Counted from the stretch's first letter, positions 1 to 4,927 are shown. The stretch is 5,196 nucleotides of DNA from Planctomycetaceae bacterium (GCA_031267635.1 JAIRYX010000337.1:1-5196), one strand, 5' to 3'. The notes: generated by a model from the letters alone, not told the origin. Program-made: numbers and translations.

Positions 1-75
1 GTCACCGGTTACGGCGCGCTCGTCACCGGTTACGGCGCGCTCGTCACCGGTTACGGCGCGCTCGTCACCGGTTAC
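1..75. repeat. 21-bp tandem repeat, about 3.6 copies, cut by window edge
   Basis: Three identical 21-bp units (1-21, 22-42, 43-63) beginning GTCACCGGTTACGGCGCG and a 12-bp partial fourth (64-75). The array probably continues to the left of the window. Read on the + strand in frame 1 each unit encodes the heptapeptide VTGYGAL, and this frame stays open into the next array. The perfect identity of the units points to recent slippage or gene-conversion expansion. Whether it is coding or an intergenic minisatellite cannot be decided here. Confidence 0.9.
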
Positions 76-99
76 AGAACCGCCGTCGCGTGTTCCGGC

Positions 100-330
100 G
101 GCTTCGTGGTACACCACGAGGGCTCCGTGGTACACCACGAGGGCTTCGTGGCACCCCCCGAGAGCTTCGTGGTACCCCCCGAGGGCTCCGTGGCACCCCC
201 CGAGAGCTTCGTGGTACCCCCCGAGGGCTCCGTGGTACCCCCCGAGAGCTCCGTGGTACCCCCCGAAAGCTCCGTGGTACCCCCCGAGAGCTTCGTGGTA
301 CACCACGGCGGCTCCGTTGCCAGCGGCGGA
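100..330. repeat. 21-bp degenerate minisatellite, about 11 units
   Basis: Eleven 21-bp units begin at 100, 121, 142, 163, 184, 205, 226, 247, 268, 289 and 310. The core is GGCTCCGTGGTACCCCCCGA with interchange of ggc/agc, ttc/tcc and gta/gca, and a palindromic variant CGTGGT-AC-ACCACG in the outer units (100, 121, 289). The outer units differ from the inner ones, as expected if the array grew from its middle. The + frame reads heptapeptides such as SVVPPEG and the - frame reads TTELSGG-type heptapeptides. The last unit (310-330) is diverged. The 21-bp period equals two helical turns. Confidence 0.92.
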
Positions 331-433
331 ACGCTCGGCGTACACGCCGAAACCTTTGTCAGTAAACAATTTAGCGTAAACAAAAGAAAAAAGCCGATGA
401 TTTTAATCCCCGACGGGATTCCGGCGAGCAACC

Positions 434-465
434 GGGACACTTGGGACTTCGCGGACAAAAGAGAC
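434..465 (-). repeat. 9-bp-periodic GGGAC array (left arm of inverted pair)
   Basis: GGGAC-like pentamers occur every 9 bp at 434 (gggac), 443 (gggac), 452 (cggac) and 461 (gagac). The reverse complement of 434-465 matches 5165-5196 at 27 of 32 positions by hand count. Together with the oppositely oriented GTCCC array at 531-556 it forms a convergent pair around the 472-516 hairpin. Confidence 0.75.
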
Positions 466-471
466 GCAGGA

Positions 472-516
472 AACTTATGTTTCGGAAAAAGATTTTTCCG
501 AATGAAAACGTAAGTT
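472..516. other. Long hairpin / dyad with perfect 10-bp core
   Basis: The core TTCGGAAAAA (481-490), a 2-nt GA loop (491-492) and TTTTTCCGAA (493-502) is a perfect inverted repeat. After a 5-nt bulge the stem continues: AACTTATGT (472-480) pairs with ACGTAAGTT (508-516) with one G-T wobble. It overlaps the end of the + strand open frame (stop 511-513) and sits about 95 bp before the operon at 610. It has no following T-run on either strand typical of a simple intrinsic terminator, so it may be a structural element of the surrounding repeat. Confidence 0.7.
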
Positions 517-530
517 CATGAGCCGCTCTT

Positions 531-556
531 GTCCCTCAAGTCGCTGAAGTCCTTTT
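531..556 (+). repeat. 9-bp-periodic GTCCC array (right arm of inverted pair)
   Basis: GTCCCTCAA (531-539), GTCGCTGAA (540-548) and GTCCTTTTA (549-557) repeat the same 9-bp module as 434-465 but on the opposite strand. It lies directly upstream of the AT-rich leader of the 610 operon. Confidence 0.65.
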
Positions 557-609
557 ATAACCGTTATATTTTTCACTCTTAAACATAATTTTTATTTTCA
601 CTTGAATCA
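556..609 (+). promoter_or_regulatory. AT-rich leader of the ESCRT-like operon, probable promoter
   Basis: This stretch is strongly AT-rich and holds two -10-like hexamers, TATATT (565-570) and CATAAT (584-589). No convincing -35 lies at 17 +/- 1 bp from either. No Shine-Dalgarno is visible before the ATG at 610 (upstream TTTCACTTGAATCA). SD-less starts are common in planctomycetes, so this does not argue against the start. The promoter call is positional and weak. Confidence 0.3.
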
Positions 610-1377
610 ATGGGCATACTCAACAAATTCGGCAAATGGTTTGGCAGGAAAAAAAAACCGACGCTCAAGCGGCTTCCGCTTGAGGATTTGCGGCGGGAAC
701 AATTGACCGTGCAAAACGAGTTGCGAAAACTCGAAATCGAGAACGATAAAAACGAAAGAGACGAATTTCAACTCAAAGAAGAATACAAAGCGGCGCACGC
801 GGCGGGGCGTGAATCGCTCAAGCGGTCGGTCGCGCAAAAGTTACAAAATCAGCAACTGCGGCGCAAAGGTCTTGACAGTCGGCTTGCTTACACCAACAAG
901 ATGTATCAGACCGTCACAGGAATGCTTATCATCAAGGAAAACATGGCGTTTTTCGAGAAGCTCGGCGTCGGGTCGATTATCAGCGATATGGATTTGGGCG
1001 AACTCGAAAATTATGTTGCTGAAGCGACCATTGAAGGAACGCTGCAACAAGAGAAACTTGTGGCAATGTTGCAAGGGGTCAGCGACGGCGTTGAGCAGCT
1101 CAACGGTGTTGCGCAAGACGGTAATATCAATAATTTCATGGCGGAACTTGACGCGGAATTGATTCACGAAACTCCTTTGAAACACACCGCGAAGCCGCAA
1201 ACGGTTTCACAGCCGGTCACGCAATCCACGTCGCCGCAACCGAACGAACTCAACGACGTTTTGCGAACAATCGACGCGGTGGCGGCAAAAGGAATCGACG
1301 CGGCGCGGCAGATGCAGCACAATACGCAATCAAACGTTACGCCGTCTCATGCGTCCGAGCAGGAGAAGCAACGATGA
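610..1377 (+). CDS. Snf7/ESCRT-III-like coiled-coil protein
   Basis: A 255-residue, highly charged and almost all-helical protein with no signal peptide or membrane segment. It starts MGILNKFGKWFGRKKK, a basic amphipathic segment like the membrane-binding N-terminus of CHMP4/Snf7. Predicted helices follow the Snf7 order: helix 1 about 23-60, a short loop AAHAAGR (61-67), a long basic helix 2/3 about 68-118, helix 4 about 127-160 after MDLGELENY, then an acidic helix with FMAELDAEL (176-184), where CHMP4 has a similar DELMAELEEL segment. Residues 186-211 form a Pro/Thr/Gln linker, and 212-237 another helix that could bind an MIT domain. PspA/Vipp1 is the main alternative: the start MGI-F is similar but the PspA ALLEKAEDP stretch is absent. 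The gene overlaps the downstream AAA ATPase by 4 nt, so the two are co-translated. Role inferred: membrane-remodelling polymer disassembled by its partner. The fold assignment is by eye. Confidence 0.72.
   Translation: MGILNKFGKWFGRKKKPTLKRLPLEDLRREQLTVQNELRKLEIENDKNERDEFQLKEEYKAAHAAGRESLKRSVAQKLQNQQLRRKGLDSRLAYTNKMYQTVTGMLIIKENMAFFEKLGVGSIISDMDLGELENYVAEATIEGTLQQEKLVAMLQGVSDGVEQLNGVAQDGNINNFMAELDAELIHETPLKHTAKPQTVSQPVTQSTSPQPNELNDVLRTIDAVAAKGIDAARQMQHNTQSNVTPSHASEQEKQR
1361..1365 (+). promoter_or_regulatory. Ribosome binding site for the AAA ATPase gene
   Basis: AGGAG lies inside the end of the upstream gene, 8 nt before the ATG at 1374. This fixes the ATPase start at the ATGA overlap and supports translational coupling. 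Confidence 0.7.
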
Positions 1378-2480
1378 GTCCTGCGGATTGGGCGGAACTG
1401 CTCACCGGGTTTTTAGACCGCGCGAATCTTGCGTTACAGCGAGGAGACCGCCGCGCTGCGGCTGACGACACGGCACGTGGCGCGGAGCTGCTCTTTCTGC
1501 AAGCACAAATTGCGAAAACGTTGGACGAAAAACGACGATTTGTGAAACGTGCCGGACAATTACTCGAAACGTCGCTAACGCTCGACGGCAGCGTGAATTT
1601 TGAAAAAGAATCGACTGCCGAAAATCCCGCGCCGGCTTGCGTACAAGCGGCTTGTGTGAAAACCTCCGGCGGAAAAACGTTGACATTCGAGAATATTGCC
1701 GGATTGGGAATCGTCAAAGAAACGTTGTTGCAACGATTGATTTATCCGTTAAAATACCCCGAAAAACTGCAACGATATGGTATCTCTTCCGGCGGCGGAA
1801 TGCTTTTGTACGGACCGCCCGGCACGGGAAAAACGTTGCTTGCCCGCGCAGTCGCGGGAGAATTGGGATTGCCGTTTTACGTTATCAAAAGTTCGGAAGT
1901 GTTGAGCCAATATTACGGACAAAGCGAAAAGCAACTTGCCGATTTGTTTCAAGAAGCTCGCAAGTCGCCTGACGGCGCGGTGATTTTTTTAGACGAGATT
2001 GACGCGCTCGGCGCAAAACGGACGGAACAGATGAACGAAGCGTCGCGGCGGGTGATCAATCAGTTGTTGCAGGAATTAGACGGAGTCGGCGGAAAAAGCG
2101 AGAAACTTGTCTTTCTCGCTGCGACCAACGAACCGTGGCTGCTTGATTCGGCACTATTGCGTCCGCCGCGATTTTGCGAGAAGTGTTACATTCCGCTCCC
2201 CGATGCTACCGCGCGTCGGACGCTTTTCGATATGTCGCTTCAGGATTGTCCAGTAGATCATACGGTTTCGATGGAATCGCTGGTACGACGTTCCAACGGC
2301 TTGAGCGGCGCGGATATTGTCAACGTTTGCGAACATGCGAAACTGATTCCGTTTTGCGAAGCGGTCAACACCGGCATTGACCGTCCCGTCGCGCAAGATG
2401 ATTTCGATACCGCAATGCAAAACGCCCAACCAAGCGTTACGCCGGAATTATTGGCACGTTTTGAACGATGGAAACGATGA
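1374..2480 (+). CDS. Vps4/katanin-like AAA ATPase with MIT-like N-terminus
   Basis: A 368-residue cytosolic ATPase. Residues 3-67 form three predicted helices (WAELLTGFLDRANLALQ; AAADDTARGAELLFLQAQI; EKRRFVKRAGQLLET) that resemble the MIT domain of Vps4. A Cys/Ala linker follows to about 100. The AAA module starts with LTFENIAGL (103-111). Walker A is GPPGTGKT (147-154), pore loop 1 SQYYG (178-182), Walker B VIFLDE (203-208) with catalytic Glu208, and sensor 1 ATN (250-252). NEPWLLDSALL resembles the Vps4 'ATNxPWxLDSA' stretch. Candidate arginine fingers are R263 and R266 in LLRPPRF, then YIPLPD. GLSGADI is at 309-315. The C-terminus DDF...PSV...RFERW (342-366) is the C-terminal helix typical of the meiotic clade (Vps4, katanin, spastin). 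The Vps4 beta-domain insertion is missing: only about 10 residues lie where it should be. Expected job: threading and disassembly of the ESCRT-III-like partner encoded just upstream. The AAA assignment is firm; the MIT domain is inferred. Confidence 0.9.
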   Translation: MSPADWAELLTGFLDRANLALQRGDRRAAADDTARGAELLFLQAQIAKTLDEKRRFVKRAGQLLETSLTLDGSVNFEKESTAENPAPACVQAACVKTSGGKTLTFENIAGLGIVKETLLQRLIYPLKYPEKLQRYGISSGGGMLLYGPPGTGKTLLARAVAGELGLPFYVIKSSEVLSQYYGQSEKQLADLFQEARKSPDGAVIFLDEIDALGAKRTEQMNEASRRVINQLLQELDGVGGKSEKLVFLAATNEPWLLDSALLRPPRFCEKCYIPLPDATARRTLFDMSLQDCPVDHTVSMESLVRRSNGLSGADIVNVCEHAKLIPFCEAVNTGIDRPVAQDDFDTAMQNAQPSVTPELLARFERWKR

Positions 2481-2658
2481 AACGCAGATCGCAAAGTGTA
2501 GAGTAAAGTCATTGGAATGCTCATTAGCCCCCAATTGCACTGGGAGTTATTCACAGGGGAACGCCTACGGCGTAAAAACTTATTGACCACGTTCAAACCA
2601 CTCACCAAAATCCGAAATAAGCAGAACACTTCAAAAAATAGATCATAATTGCAGCTTT
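2481..2658. other. Intergenic spacer after the operon
   Basis: No gene is visible. A nine-codon ATG reading frame (2477-2506) overlaps the ATPase stop but is too short to support. 2561-2573 is a short perfect hairpin, ACGCC-TAC-GGCGT, followed by AAAAACTTATT. The preceding GC-rich block (about 2526-2560) differs in composition from the AT-rich DNA after 2600 and may be a fragment of a dispersed repeat. Confidence 0.5.
2561..2573 (+). terminator. Small stem-loop, possible terminator of the operon
   Basis: ACGCC (2561-2565), loop TAC, GGCGT (2569-2573). The stem is perfect but only 5 bp and is followed by A-rich rather than T-rich sequence on the + strand, so termination is doubtful. It lies 80 bp after the ATPase stop, the right place for an operon end. 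Confidence 0.25.
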
Positions 2659-2687
2659 TAGACCAATACCAATCCTACTAATATAAT
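2659..2687 (+). promoter_or_regulatory. Candidate distal promoter of the DUF1559 gene
   Basis: TAGACC (2659-2664), 17-bp spacer, perfect TATAAT (2682-2687). The -10 overlaps a dyad AATTTTC-AA-GAAAATT (2685-2700). The -35 matches the sigma70 consensus at 4 of 6 positions. Confidence 0.35.
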
Positions 2688-2723
2688 TTTCAAGAAAATT
2701 TCTCCTAATTTCAATAATCCCTA

Positions 2724-2752
2724 TTGACGGATTCGGTTTATTTGCGCATAAT
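2724..2752 (+). promoter_or_regulatory. Sigma70-type promoter of the DUF1559 gene
   Basis: TTGACG (2724-2729), exactly 17 bp, then CATAAT (2747-2752): 10 of 12 consensus positions. The -10 lies inside the left arm of a dyad, CATAATAAT (2747-2755) / ATTATTATG (2786-2794), and just downstream is the palindrome ATTTAC-T-GTAAAT (2767-2779), a plausible operator. The start codon with a good SD at 2846 follows at a normal leader distance. Confidence 0.5.
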
Positions 2753-2829
2753 AATAACGTAAAAAGATTTACTGTAAATGGCAAAATTATTATGATGTTT
2801 GTCATTCCATTTCAAAAAAACTTAAAATG

Positions 2830-2837
2830 AAGGGGAG
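2830..2837 (+). promoter_or_regulatory. Shine-Dalgarno deciding a start at 2846
   Basis: AAGGGGAG is followed, after 8 nt, by ATG at 2846. It is the only good ribosome binding site before the DUF1559 frame. The GTG at 2884 in the main frame has GGAG only one base upstream, too close to act. This indicates that translation really begins at 2846, upstream of the G tract. Confidence 0.7.
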
Positions 2838-2845
2838 TTTCAGTG

Positions 2846-2926
2846 ATGAAAAAGTTGAACAAAGCGTTTGATTTTCTCGGAGTGTGTCAAAATATATCGG
2901 GGGGGGGGGGTACACAAACTGGTTGA
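2846..2926 (+). other. SD-linked N-terminal segment, out of frame with DUF1559 body
   Basis: ATG at 2846 opens MKKLNKAFDFLGVCQNIS, passes through the G tract as glycines, and hits TGA at 2924-2926 after 26 codons. If the tract had 13 G (or 10) instead of 12, the frame would run straight into YTNWLIHHCL and the whole DUF1559 protein. The segment is therefore best read as the true N-terminus of the next gene, disconnected by a one-base difference. Confidence 0.65.
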
Positions 2927-4104
2927 TTCACCATTGTTTACATGCGATTTCCCTCTTGTTTGCCCGCACTATTGCAAGCATTTCTGCCCGATTTGGAAAA
3001 CAATCTTTTGTTCGCCGAGCGTTTACTCTTGTCGAACTTCTTGTGGTGATTGCGATCATTGGAATTTTGATCGCGCTACTTTTACCTGCGGTTCAAGCAG
3101 CACGCGAAGCGGCGCGACGAATGCAGTGCAGCAACCATCTCAAACAATACGGGCTTGCCGCACACAACTACCACGACACATACCAAACATTGCCGCCGCT
3201 TGCAATATGGGGACAAAGCGGCATCGACAGGTATAGTTGGCAACTTGCCCTGTTACCGTTCATGGAACAGCAGGGGATTTTGGGAATGATTGACGCCGGC
3301 GGAGTAGCTGCGTCAATGGATGGAACCACCAATTACCCCGCCGGAATGAGAGCCGAGACATGGGACATCAATTATCGTCCTTGGCGAACGGATTTTTCGA
3401 TTCGCCATTGCCCGTCCGATGGAAATTCCAATCAAGAAGCCGCTCAGTATTTCACAGGAACAAACAGCTATGCCGGTAATGTCGGCGATTGTTCGTCCAA
3501 CTGGTCAACAATGACGAATCGTGCTCTTCGCGGTGCGTTCATGCGGGTTCAGAGTAGGAATTTCGCGGCTTTTGCTGACGGCACAAGCAATACGGTTCTC
3601 TTCTCGGAACGAACTGTTGCCGTTCCGGAAAGCGGCTCGCAAACCCGCAACGCTAAATATGCGCTTGCTGTTTGTAGCACAACTGGAAACGGGTCGCCCG
3701 ATTGGGTGATGGGTGCGCTTGACCCCAATGATCGAAAACGTATTAAATCGACCGGCGGTTGGGACGGTCAGGCATGGAGTGGGCGACGTTGGAATTGTGC
3801 GGAATTTTGTTACTCGTCGTTTCACACGGTCATGGCGCCGAATACAGTCTCGGCAATTCTTTGGGGAAATGTCAGTGCAAATTCTCCTGTTATTACCGTA
3901 AGCAGTTATCATACCGGCGGTGTGAATTTGACTCTTACAGATGGTTCAGTACGTTTTGTTTCCGACACGATCAACACCGGCACAACCAGCGTTTCCGCAT
4001 GGCATACCGCCGATTCCGCACGTGGTACTTACGGCGAAAGTCCATTCGGCGTTTGGGGCGCAATGGGAACAATCGCGTCAGGAGAAGCAAGAGGATTAGA
4101 GTAA
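2884..4104 (+). CDS. DUF1559 prepilin-like protein (5' end frame-broken at poly-G)
   Basis: The open frame begins at GTG 2884 (406 residues), but the likely native start is 2846 in another frame. A long leader of about 46 residues precedes a type IV prepilin-type N-terminus, RRA-FTLVELLVVIAIIG (44-60), then LIALLLPAVQ and AAREAARRMQCSNHLKQ (72-88), the classic planctomycete DUF1559 opening. Further family marks are FADGTSNTVLFSE (230-242), YHTGGVNLTLTDGSVRFVSD (342-361) and a C-terminal WGAMGT (391-396). The hydrophobic helix should anchor the protein after export; a beta-rich passenger faces outward. Its biochemical role is unknown. Only the unusually long leader and the G tract deviate from the family norm; the body is intact to the stop. 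A terminator-like hairpin follows at 4108. Confidence 0.88.
   Translation: MSKYIGGGGYTNWLIHHCLHAISLLFARTIASISARFGKQSFVRRAFTLVELLVVIAIIGILIALLLPAVQAAREAARRMQCSNHLKQYGLAAHNYHDTYQTLPPLAIWGQSGIDRYSWQLALLPFMEQQGILGMIDAGGVAASMDGTTNYPAGMRAETWDINYRPWRTDFSIRHCPSDGNSNQEAAQYFTGTNSYAGNVGDCSSNWSTMTNRALRGAFMRVQSRNFAAFADGTSNTVLFSERTVAVPESGSQTRNAKYALAVCSTTGNGSPDWVMGALDPNDRKRIKSTGGWDGQAWSGRRWNCAEFCYSSFHTVMAPNTVSAILWGNVSANSPVITVSSYHTGGVNLTLTDGSVRFVSDTINTGTTSVSAWHTADSARGTYGESPFGVWGAMGTIASGEARGLE
2899..2910 (+). repeat. Poly-G tract, 12 G, at a frame junction
   Basis: Twelve consecutive G interrupt the N-terminal coding region of the DUF1559 gene. This is the only homopolymer of such length in the window. Length changes of one G would switch the SD-linked start in or out of frame, as in contingency loci; homopolymer miscalling is the mundane alternative. 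Confidence 0.9.
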
Positions 4105-4107
4105 TGC

Positions 4108-4147
4108 AAAATAAATCGCGATTGTAAATACAAGAGCGATTTATTTT
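4108..4147 (+). terminator. Hairpin terminator after the DUF1559 gene
   Basis: AAAATAAATCGC (4108-4119) and GCGATTTATTTT (4136-4147) form a perfect 12-bp stem around a 16-nt loop, 3 nt after the stop codon. The 3' arm ends in a T-rich run, so the structure fits a factor-independent terminator; the stem is rather AT-rich. Confidence 0.55.
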
Positions 4148-4159
4148 ATACTTATCGCA

Positions 4160-4267
4160 CTATGAAATTCAGTTTTTATTTTTTTGACAGGATTTGCAGG
4201 ATCGCAGGATAGACAGGATTTTTTATTATATCCTGACAATCCTGTCTTAAAAAGATAAATTTCATAG
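4160..4267. repeat. Dispersed hairpin element, copy 1 (CAGGAT type)
   Basis: 108 bp bounded by perfect 10-bp inverted ends CTATGAAATT (4160-4169) and AATTTCATAG (4258-4267). The left arm carries CAGGAT at 4188, 4197, 4205 and 4214, and the right arm carries its complement ATCCTG at 4230 and 4239, so the entire element can fold into one long hairpin. It is highly similar to 4822-4927. It has no coding capacity: a MITE/REP-like non-autonomous repeat. Confidence 0.85.
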
Positions 4268-4305
4268 CAGCTACAGTGTACAAACTAATAATAAACATTA
4301 ACAAA

Positions 4306-4311
4306 TAAGGA
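4306..4311 (+). promoter_or_regulatory. Ribosome binding site of the lipoprotein gene
   Basis: TAAGGA ends 7 nt before ATG at 4319, supporting that start. Confidence 0.5.
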
Positions 4312-4318
4312 TTAAAAC

Positions 4319-4789
4319 ATGAAAAGAAAGATTGTTTACACGATTATTTTATTTTTCGTACTCTTCATCGGCGGTTGTAATTCCAGAGGAATTTCGGTAA
4401 CAACCGTTACAGGCGAAGTAACGTACAATGGCACGCCGGTTGAAAACGCGCTGATTTCGTTTGTACCGCAAACGCCGAATGGACGTGGAGCATCAGGGCA
4501 ATCGGAAAGCAACGGCGCTTTTGTTTTACTAACACAAGGCGCAACCCAAAGCGGAGCAATGTTAGGCGAATACAAAGTCCTCGTTTCAAAAGTTGTGGAG
4601 ATTGACAGTTCCGGCAAGGAAGTAAAACGCGAACTCGTAGAAAATTACGATCCCGTCAACCCGCCGCAACAAAAAATGTATCCGCAAAAAAATCTTCTAC
4701 CGGAAAAATATTCCAAAGAAGATTCCACCGAATTTACGGTTACGGTTGAAAAAGGGAAAAATCATTTTAAACTGGCATTGAAAGATTAA
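4319..4789 (+). CDS. Lipoprotein with carboxypeptidase-regulatory-like domain
   Basis: 156 residues. The N-terminus MKRKIVYTIILFFVLFIGGC is a lipoprotein signal with lipobox IGGC, the lipidated Cys being residue 20. The mature part is a single transthyretin/carboxypeptidase-regulatory-like beta-sandwich: TGEVTYNGTPVENALISFVP (31-50), GRGASGQSESNGAF (55-68), GEYKVLVSK (83-91), LLPEKYS (126-132) and the terminal FTVTVEKGKNHFKLAL (139-154). This is the planctomycete family of small lipoproteins that commonly follows DUF1559 genes; their function is unknown, with an envelope location expected. It is on the same strand as the DUF1559 gene but separated by a terminator-like hairpin and repeat copy 1, and is followed 32 bp later by repeat copy 2. 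The start is supported by the TAAGGA site. Confidence 0.9.
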   Translation: MKRKIVYTIILFFVLFIGGCNSRGISVTTVTGEVTYNGTPVENALISFVPQTPNGRGASGQSESNGAFVLLTQGATQSGAMLGEYKVLVSKVVEIDSSGKEVKRELVENYDPVNPPQQKMYPQKNLLPEKYSKEDSTEFTVTVEKGKNHFKLALKD

Positions 4790-4821
4790 CCGCCGTGTTG
4801 TACGCGGATATACTCACCGCA

Positions 4822-4927
4822 CTATAAAATTCAGTTTTTATTTTTTTGACAGGATTTGCAGGATAGACAGGATTTTATTATACCCTGACAATCCTGTTAT
4901 CCTGTCTCAAAAAGATGAATTTCATAG
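4822..4927. repeat. Dispersed hairpin element, copy 2 (CAGGAT type)
   Basis: 106 bp from CTATAAAATT to AATTTCATAG, matching copy 1 over its whole length apart from small indels in the centre: three CAGGAT units here (4850, 4859, 4868) against four in copy 1, and ACCCTG/ATCCTG/ATCCTG (4882, 4891, 4899) against two complements. Similarity extends a few bases outside the ends (GCA before, GCA after). It has the same orientation as copy 1, bracketing the lipoprotein gene. Confidence 0.85.

Larger units (their letters stand above)
1..513. other. Repeat region open on both strands; coding status unresolved
   Basis: On the + strand one frame is open from the window edge to TAA at 511-513, passing through both 21-bp arrays (VTGYGAL, then GSVVPPE-like heptads) and ending in a non-repetitive tail of about 60 residues ending RMKT. 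On the - strand a frame runs from a TTG at 458 (or GTG a few codons later) to TAA at 72-74. Its N-terminus has a hydrophobic stretch (IIGFFLLFTLNCLL) followed by VSAC, which fits a lipoprotein or Sec signal, then Thr/Ser/Gly heptad repeats. A 21-bp repeat free of stops keeps frames open by default, so neither frame is good evidence of a gene. The - strand reading is slightly favoured because of the signal-like N-terminus, but it lacks an ATG and a clear ribosome binding site. Confidence 0.3.

Noticed and set aside
472..516. Intrinsic terminator
   Set aside because: The stem is strong but the core is A/T-rich with no T-run immediately after it on either strand; kept only as a structural dyad.
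610..1377. Annotating the first operon gene as PspA/Vipp1
   Set aside because: The start MGI-F and coiled coils are similar, but the PspA ALLEKAEDP stretch is absent, the tail is longer with a Pro/Thr/Gln linker, and the partner is a Vps4-type AAA rather than PspF. It remains a distant relative at most.
2477..2506. Third operon gene starting at the ATGA overlap (MKRRSQSVE)
   Set aside because: Only nine codons before a stop and no further homology visible in that frame.
2517..2648. 43-codon + strand frame in the spacer
   Set aside because: It crosses hairpin and low-complexity DNA, has no RBS, and resembles no family.
2868..3236. Alternative + frame across the start of the DUF1559 gene
   Set aside because: It reads out of frame through the prepilin motif and is a shadow of the real coding frame, although it also passes through the G tract.
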